Shown: positions 6,717-10,151 of the stretch, one piece after another
Position numbering within the stretch: the first letter of the stretch is position 1
How the letters are laid out: every line of letters begins with the position of its first letter
NCBI GenBank assembly: GCA_043782425.1
Contig: JAYWAM010000291.1
Span: 1-10,151, forward strand
Length of the DNA: 10,151 bases
Direction: 5' to 3'
From: JAYWAM01 sp043782425
Lineage (GTDB): Bacteria; Pseudomonadota; Gammaproteobacteria; Burkholderiales; Usitatibacteraceae
Made by a program: the position numbers and the translations under genes
The notes under the pieces: model-generated
Seen by the model: the letters and a program-made list of their open reading frames with translations, nothing else
Database searches by the model: none
Told to the model about the DNA's origin: nothing

Positions 6717-7583
6717 TTAGCGTCCTAAGTAAACCGCGGTGATTTGTTCCCGCTGATGGCCAAGTTCAGCGCTTATCGTTAAGCGCGCTTCTCGATCCAT
6801 TCGTTTTTGCACCGGCGTCAGCTCCTTGGAGCATAAGCCCCCCGCGGCAGGACACAGCCGTCCCGTCAACTCAAAATAGCGCCGTTGCGCATAGGCGTGG
6901 CGATGGCCATGCACGTGATCAATACCGGCTTTGCCGCACTGATATACAAATCGTTTGAGTTGTTGGAGGTAGCTCTGCTCGGCAGGGATCAGGCTGCCTT
7001 TTCCCGCCAGGGTTTTGGCCTCTTCTAATACGCGGCGTTGTGCCGCGCTCAAGATCGGAATCTCACGCGCGCGCCCGCCCTTGGTCCAGCTCGCTTGCAA
7101 CACCAAGCGCGCGCCCTGGTCAGCTTGCAGCGGACGGATTTTGATGGACTCTTCGCGGCGTAGGCCAAATTCGGCTTGCAGGCGCAGGGACAGGCGGGTA
7201 TTGGGGTCGCTCACTTTTGCGAGCTCAGTACCTTCTAAGGTGCGCGCTTTGGAGACGTTGGTGACAAAGGTCCGTTGCTCGATCTGGTAGTAATTGTTGC
7301 TGCGCGCGATCACATTTTTCTTATTGATTTTTTCCGCCAGCCAACGCAGTTCAACCATCCGATTTTTTATCGTGCCGCACGACAAGCCTTCCCCCTTCCA
7401 CTGCGCGAGCAACGCTTCCACATGCTTCGGCTTTAAAGAACTGGCACGCATGTTTTTAAATCCCAACTGCTCCAGTTGGTTGGCAATCTGCGTTAGAATC
7501 CGCTCGCGCGCGTCTTGCTTTGCAAAGCTGCCATCCCGATTGCGATGGCAGATCTGTTTCAGTTCGTAGTTTAAATTTTTCAT
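6717..7583 (-). CDS. Tyrosine recombinase/integrase, Integrase_1-like
   Basis: A 288-residue site-specific recombinase of a different subfamily from the one at 243-1394. The N-terminal SAM-like domain spans about residues 1-105 and the catalytic domain about 115-288. Catalytic residues visible are R142/R143 (FGLRREES), K168 (WTKGGRAREIPI), H225 and R228 (HGHRHAYAQRRY), H276 (LGHQREQ) and Y285 (ITAVYLGR), very close to the C terminus. The RHAYAQRRY and terminal LGHxREQITAVYLGR pattern is what I associate with the Integrase_1 group (PF12834/PF12835) of proteobacterial integrative elements. The ATG at 7583 has AAAGGAGTG 5-6 nt upstream. All residues are present, so it should be active. The resolvase gene follows on the same strand. 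Confidence 0.9.
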   Translation of the reverse strand: MKNLNYELKQICHRNRDGSFAKQDARERILTQIANQLEQLGFKNMRASSLKPKHVEALLAQWKGEGLSCGTIKNRMVELRWLAEKINKKNVIARSNNYYQIEQRTFVTNVSKARTLEGTELAKVSDPNTRLSLRLQAEFGLRREESIKIRPLQADQGARLVLQASWTKGGRAREIPILSAAQRRVLEEAKTLAGKGSLIPAEQSYLQQLKRFVYQCGKAGIDHVHGHRHAYAQRRYFELTGRLCPAAGGLCSKELTPVQKRMDREARLTISAELGHQREQITAVYLGR

Positions 7584-7660
7584 GTGGCACTCCTTTCTTT
7601 AGGGCGGTTGTAATCGGGATACTGCGTTCTTGCGTGGTGTGTACTGCGCGCTGGTAAGTG

Positions 7661-7783
7661 TTAGTGACCTGCCTCAGCGCCGCGGCGATGAAGATTTTTT
7701 GAAAGGTCGCGGGGCACCACCCCCGTGTTTTGCAGAGACTGCAATATTGCTGGCACCGCTGCATCGGTATTGCCACTGATCAT
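7661..7783 (-). CDS. Possible small ORF (40 residues) upstream of the integrase
   Basis: A minus-strand ORF of 40 codons beginning MISGNTDAAVPAILQSLQNT and ending GAEAGH. It starts at 7783 just after ACCGGAACC, a poor Shine-Dalgarno, and ends 77 bp before the integrase ATG. Composition looks protein-like, with a possible amphipathic helix, but the length is short enough to occur by chance. Its start overlaps one arm of the CTGATCA/TGATCAG inverted repeat. It may be a leader peptide or a gene remnant. I recognise no family. Confidence 0.25.
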   Translation of the reverse strand: MISGNTDAAVPAILQSLQNTGVVPRDLSKNLHRRGAEAGH

Positions 7784-7809
7784 GGTTCCGGTGGGAATTT
7801 ATTGATCAG
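7776..7809. repeat. CTGATCA/TGATCAG inverted repeat
   Basis: Perfect 7-bp arms CTGATCA (7776-7782) and TGATCAG (7803-7809) flank a 20-bp spacer, so the centres are about 27 bp apart. Each arm also contains the self-complementary TGATCA. A 10-bp palindrome GCAATATTGC lies at 7741-7750. This could be a regulatory site for the integrase operon; no binder is known. Confidence 0.4.
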
Positions 7810-7899
7810 AGAGCCATTCACCCAAGGCCCCAAAGGAGCGCCGTTAAGGCGCGTCGGTTGCTGCTTTTTTGAGTCGCTGTGACGGACTCTTTGAGCCCA

Positions 7900-8005
7900 T
7901 CACGCCGACTCGTCACGCCGCAATAACGCGGTGAACTGCGTTATTCCGTGGATTCCACCACGCCGTCACTAGCCGAATCCATCGGCTTCGCTAGTGACGG
8001 CGTGG
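7900..8005. repeat. CACGCCG cluster ending in a perfect 16-bp inverted repeat
   Basis: CACGCCG occurs at 7901-7907, 7914-7920 and 7959-7965, and inverted at 7998-8004. The last two lie in a perfect 16-bp inverted repeat, CCACGCCGTCACTAGC (7958-7973) and GCTAGTGACGGCGTGG (7990-8005), with a 16-nt loop. A separate 8-bp inverted repeat, AATAACGC (7922-7929) and GCGTTATT (7938-7945), lies beside it. No T-run follows in either direction, so it is not a simple terminator. Confidence 0.75.
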
Positions 8006-8063
8006 GCCGTCGCCAGCGCATAAAGATGCGGCAATGGCGCTCAGTGCTGCTATTTGCTTGCAT
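7941..8063 (-). CDS. Possible 40-residue leader-type ORF with a strong ribosome binding site
   Basis: The ATG at 8061-8063 is preceded on the minus strand by AAAAGGAGGA and a 7-nt spacer, one of the best Shine-Dalgarno sequences in the window. The ORF runs 40 codons: it begins MQANSSTERHCRIFMRWRR and ends DGVVESTE. The perfect 16-bp inverted repeat at 7958-8005 lies inside its second half, so ribosome passage would open a strong hairpin. This fits an attenuator-type leader upstream of the integrase-resolvase genes, or a short remnant of a lost gene. No family is recognised and the repeat makes coding selection doubtful. Confidence 0.4.
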   Translation of the reverse strand: MQANSSTERHCRIFMRWRRPTPSLAKPMDSASDGVVESTE

Positions 8064-8142
8064 GGTTTGCTCCTCCTTTTCGTTAAGGGTGGGTGGTTTA
8101 AGTGCTGCAGTTGTCCGCAGTGGGTGCGCCGCATACGACGGC

Positions 8143-8179
8143 CACCGGCTGCGTGCCGGTGCCTCTTCAAGACGAGAGG
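8143..8179. repeat. Two adjacent small hairpins
   Basis: CACCGGC (8143-8149), loop TGCGT and GCCGGTG (8155-8161) form a perfect 7-bp stem. Directly after it, CCTCT and AGAGG form a 5-bp stem at 8162-8179. They lie between the strong ribosome binding site at 8072-8080 and the large 13-bp hairpin at 8222-8255. No U-run follows. Confidence 0.55.
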
Positions 8180-8221
8180 GTGCGTTGCTGCTCAATAAAA
8201 AAATAGGGATGCGTCAGGTGA

Positions 8222-8255
8222 CCCCAACCAGCGCGTGGCAGTGCGCTGGTTGGGG
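8222..8255. repeat. Perfect 13-bp inverted repeat
   Basis: CCCCAACCAGCGC (8222-8234) and GCGCTGGTTGGGG (8243-8255) flank an 8-nt loop, GTGGCAGT. It is a very stable hairpin in either transcript. A run of seven T on the minus strand lies 18 nt further on (plus-strand 8197-8203), too far for a normal intrinsic terminator. Confidence 0.75.
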
Positions 8256-8270
8256 CCGGCTCAAGTTTAA

Positions 8271-8334
8271 AAGCGTAGGAATGCACAACGAGTACCCATG
8301 CGAAATGAGCACGCATTCGTCGCGTAAAACGCTT
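8271..8334. other. Nested two-helix structure
   Basis: AAGCGT (8271-8276) can pair with ACGCTT (8329-8334), and inside that GAATGC (8279-8284) can pair with GCATTC (8313-8318), leaving a loop of 28 nt. A competing small hairpin GCGT-AAA-ACGC lies at 8323-8333. The pairing works on either strand. A 23-codon plus-strand reading beginning MHNEYPCEMSTHSSRKTLGF runs through it from 8281; I regard that as probably not a real gene. Confidence 0.35.
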
Positions 8335-8344
8335 GGCTTTTTTG

Positions 8345-8604
8345 CTCGATAGATCATCGAGATTGCGTAGCGCAACCTCGACCGATGGCGCAAAGCGCCA
8401 TCGCTACGGCGGGCAACCTGCGCCCGTTGACGACACGCACCCAGAAGGATGCGCTGTCTTTCTTGATACACTGCAAAGTTGCTTGCAGTGCTGGTGTCCC
8501 TTTTCAGGAACGCTTTTTGGCTTACGGTCCTGTTCAGGACCCCTCTGTTACTGTTGTTCCTTTTCAGGAACGCTTCGCGGCTATTTTACGAGCCGTTTTC
8601 GGCT
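8345..8604 (-). ncRNA. Hairpin cluster, candidate structured RNA
   Basis: Nine stem-loops fit in 260 bp: 8345-8361 (6 bp, competing with the next), 8357-8381 (11 bp), 8383-8403 (9 bp perfect, loop AAA on the plus strand), 8410-8426 (5 bp), 8469-8490 (8 bp perfect), three 16-bp units at 8496, 8526 and 8556, and 8591-8604 (5 bp). Two stems have one imperfect pair, 8357-8381 and 8496-8511. In both it is an A-C mismatch in a plus-strand RNA but a G-U pair in a minus-strand RNA, so minus is favoured. On that strand two units carry a GAAA loop and the middle one GAAC. No clear promoter or terminator was found, and a DNA-level binding array remains possible. Confidence 0.45.
8496..8571. repeat. Three 16-bp hairpin units at exact 30-bp spacing
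   Basis: The units, plus strand, are GTCCCTTTTCAGGAAC (8496-8511), GGTCCTGTTCAGGACC (8526-8541) and GTTCCTTTTCAGGAAC (8556-8571). Each is a 6-bp stem with a 4-nt loop; linkers are 14 bp. The second pair from the outside is T-A, G-C, T-A across the units, a double change that keeps pairing. The linkers after units 1 and 3 are also alike (GCTT..GGCT). Confidence 0.8.
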
Positions 8605-9013
8605 TGCGCCGATATATTTAAGTGCTCACTTTTCCATACAGGACGGGGTGTCAGCTCCCGGTTAAATGCGTTTGAGTTTCCCTCGGCTTTTTCAGCAATC
8701 AGGGCGGTCTGCCAACCGCCCTCGAAGAAAGTCTCGTTGCGCTTAGATTTTCATATCACGCGGAAATAATCAAGTACTTTTTTGGGCGATTTAAATTTAA
8801 GACTGAGGCCATCATTTGGTCACGGTGTCTTTTTGAGATGTTTCACATTCGACTACGCTTTAGTGCTTCCTGGGGCAAGCAGTGAAAACGGCTTGGAACG
8901 AAGTGCGGGAATTCAAAAATGCTCGGCGGACAGGCGGGCGGGACACCGGGACACCGCACTCGGATTGGTCCAGGCGGTGTCGTATTCGGCATAGTGGGAT
9001 CTATTCGGATTCG
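8605..9013. other. Gene-free stretch between hairpin cluster and immunity gene
   Basis: No ORF with a ribosome binding site or coding character was found. It contains a perfect 8-bp inverted repeat AGGGCGGT/ACCGCCCT at 8701-8722 with loop CTGCCA, an AT-rich patch near 8778-8802, a tandem GGGACACC repeat (8940-8947 and 8948-8955), and an 8-bp inverted repeat GACACCGC (8950-8957) with GCGGTGTC (8974-8981). The last lies about 30 bp downstream of the immunity gene stop and could act as a 3' RNA barrier; no U-run follows it. Confidence 0.4.
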
Positions 9014-9427
9014 TCATCCAACCTGTACGGGCTTTATTTGCAAGGTTTTTTCAAGAGCCACCCAATCACGCTCTTCCCCTTTCATATACTTCAGATTGAA
9101 GTCATTAACGGGCGACGGCCACGACTCGTTATAGCTATATCCTTCAAGCATATCAAGAATTCCATCCTTGACGTAGAGAAGGAAACCTGCCCCATTATGT
9201 AATCCCGCGATCTCTCCAATTACATCGCCAAACTTGAAATCAATTCCTGCTGTCTTACGAATACTTTCAGGAACGACCAATGTCGTGTAAAAGCCAACTC
9301 CAGTAAACTCGCGCTTTGCTACTGAGCACACTTCGAGTTGCTGTTGCAGTTGAACCAGTAGCGGCAAATTACCAACAAGCAGCTTCTTGAGTACGGCTTC
9401 CTCAATTAAGAATAATGCGTCGTTCAT
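9014..9427 (-). CDS. Putative immunity protein for the Rhs toxin
   Basis: A 137-residue soluble protein without signal peptide or membrane segment. Its ATG overlaps the Rhs stop codon (ATGA, 9424-9427), so it is translationally coupled to the toxin, the usual place for the cognate immunity gene. It starts with a helical, Leu/Gln-rich part (LPLLVQLQQQLEV), followed by REFTGVGFYTTLVVPE, a mixed segment FGDVIGEIAGLHNGAGFLLYVKDG and LDMLEGYSYNESWP. From memory, FTGVGF plus an LEGYxYxExWP-like motif recurs in small proteins beside polymorphic toxins, but I cannot give a family number. The role is inferred mainly from position. It presumably binds and blocks the toxin domain at the Rhs C terminus in the cytoplasm. 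Confidence 0.7.
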   Translation of the reverse strand: MNDALFLIEEAVLKKLLVGNLPLLVQLQQQLEVCSVAKREFTGVGFYTTLVVPESIRKTAGIDFKFGDVIGEIAGLHNGAGFLLYVKDGILDMLEGYSYNESWPSPVNDFNLKYMKGEERDWVALEKTLQIKPVQVG

Positions 9428-10151
9428 GGTTTGAATGCCGTTCCAATGTTTACAACCCCATCTATAATATTTCCTCGAACTGTAATGGTTTCAGTACCGA
9501 CCCTTACAGTTGTTTCGAAAACTCCTTTGAGCCCCTGAGAACTGACGGCAGTTTCGGTCGCCTGCTGGATAGCACTGAAAGCCTTTCCCTCTGAGCCAAA
9601 CTGCTTTATGACACCACTCAAATTGTGCTTTTCTTGTCCGAAAATGTGCAGCAACTTGTTTAAATCTACACCCGTTGCACCCCCCTTAATCATGCCAACC
9701 GCACCCACCAAAACACCTTCGGCTGGAGAGAGAGCTTGCAAACCATCCATAAATTTTCCGGCAACGTCCCCCACGCTGTCCTTCAGTTTATCAAACGATG
9801 TTTGAGGAGTAGTGGGGCCGCTAGGCGGCATTCCCGGAATCTGATCGACGAGGGGCCGCCCATTATCGTCGAGCATCTGCACCGTCACAGTGCCCAAGTT
9901 CTGTTTCGCCGAGGTGAACCCTTGCCCACTCAGGTCAACATAGCCCTTGTACGCATTGTTGACCCAGGTGGTCACCGGGTCGGCCGCCTTCAGGCCGCTC
10001 GGATCGGTGAAGTTCGTCGGATTATTGCCGACGTAGGCATACTGGTTGATCCCACCGCCAAACCCAACCGGATCGCGAGAGATGAATCTGCCTATCTGCG
10101 GATCATAATACCTGGCCCTATAGTAGATCAAGCCGGTTTCATCCGGCTCCC
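9424..10151 (-). CDS. Rhs-family polymorphic toxin, C-terminal part (5' end outside the window)
   Basis: The reading frame stays open to the right edge, so only the last 241 residues are seen; the TTG at 10131 is internal, not a start. Upstream codons read EPDETGLIYYRARYYDP, and the core-end hallmarks follow: GRFISRDPVGFGGGINQYAYVGNNPTNFTDPSGL. These mark the junction where the Rhs shell ends and the variable toxin tip begins. The tip has about 188 residues: a linker, a Pro-rich stretch (QIPGMPPSGPTTPQ), a short Gly/Ala hydrophobic segment (VLVGAVGMIKGGATG), then a compact last ~80 residues with LLHIFGQEKHNLSGVI near its start and VRGNIIDGVVNIGTAF at its end. The two histidines and the basic/polar end suggest a nuclease-type toxin, but activity is not shown. 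Delivery would be by type VI or another secretion route. The immunity gene overlaps its stop. Confidence 0.9.
   Translation of the reverse strand, partial: EPDETGLIYYRARYYDPQIGRFISRDPVGFGGGINQYAYVGNNPTNFTDPSGLKAADPVTTWVNNAYKGYVDLSGQGFTSAKQNLGTVTVQMLDDNGRPLVDQIPGMPPSGPTTPQTSFDKLKDSVGDVAGKFMDGLQALSPAEGVLVGAVGMIKGGATGVDLNKLLHIFGQEKHNLSGVIKQFGSEGKAFSAIQQATETAVSSQGLKGVFETTVRVGTETITVRGNIIDGVVNIGTAFKP

Noticed and set aside
7930..7937. GGTGAACT as a P4-type replication iteron
   Set aside because: A single 8-bp occurrence without repeats; not enough to suggest a P4-like origin.
7948..8352. Plus-strand ORF of 134 codons ending in a GFFAR tail
   Set aside because: It covers the 16-bp and 13-bp inverted repeats, has no ribosome binding site and lies opposite the better-supported 40-codon ORF. 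The last 23 codons felt familiar from short hypothetical proteins, but I think those are also readings of a conserved non-coding region.
8214..8471. Minus-strand ORF of 85 codons through the hairpin region
   Set aside because: No ribosome binding site, and it runs across several strong hairpins including the 13-bp inverted repeat; the reading looks incidental to the repeats.
8271..8571. CRISPR array
   Set aside because: Units are short hairpins with 14-bp linkers that resemble one another; there are no spacer-length unique segments and no cas genes.
8333..8769. Three overlapping plus-strand ORFs with repeated VPFQERF or LFRNA peptides
   Set aside because: The peptide repeats are simply the 30-bp-spaced DNA units read in different frames; no frame is favoured.

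Overview
The window looks like an accessory region from a proteobacterium, probably beta or gamma, with moderately high GC. This rests on the gene families (a CHC2/Toprim primase-ATPase, XerC/D-like and Integrase_1-like recombinases, a PIN toxin with its antitoxin, an Rhs tip with an immunity gene) and on AGGAG-type ribosome binding sites. No housekeeping gene, tRNA or rRNA was seen. The species cannot be named from the sequence.

Layout. (1) 1-242: no gene, with a short direct repeat. (2) 243-4521, minus strand: a two-gene operon of a 1044-residue primase/ATPase followed, with an 8-bp overlap, by a tyrosine recombinase. (3) 4557-4608: overlapping divergent promoters around a small operator-like palindrome. 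(4) 4602-5937, plus strand: an XRE repressor-like gene, an antitoxin/PIN toxin pair and a 66-residue ribbon-helix-helix-like protein. (5) 6015-7583, minus strand: a small serine recombinase and a second tyrosine recombinase of a different subfamily. (6) 7584-9013: 1.4 kb without a convincing long gene but full of inverted repeats. It includes three 16-bp hairpin units spaced exactly 30 bp apart whose stems show a compensatory change, and two possible 40-codon ORFs. (7) 9014-10151, minus strand: the 3' end of an Rhs polymorphic toxin gene, entering from the right edge, and its overlapping putative immunity gene.

How the parts may work together. Parts 2-5 read as the control, replication and recombination module of an integrative or plasmid-like element. 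The XRE protein probably represses its own promoter and the primase-recombinase promoter, the primase/ATPase replicates the excised form, and the toxin-antitoxin pair stabilises it. The primase gene also carries two non-coding-type signals inside its reading frame: a 29-bp near-perfect palindrome and an 11-bp-phased repeat array. The Rhs/immunity pair is an unrelated competition module next to the element. The most unusual part is the 8271-8604 hairpin cluster, which looks more like a structured minus-strand RNA or a protein-binding array than like coding DNA.
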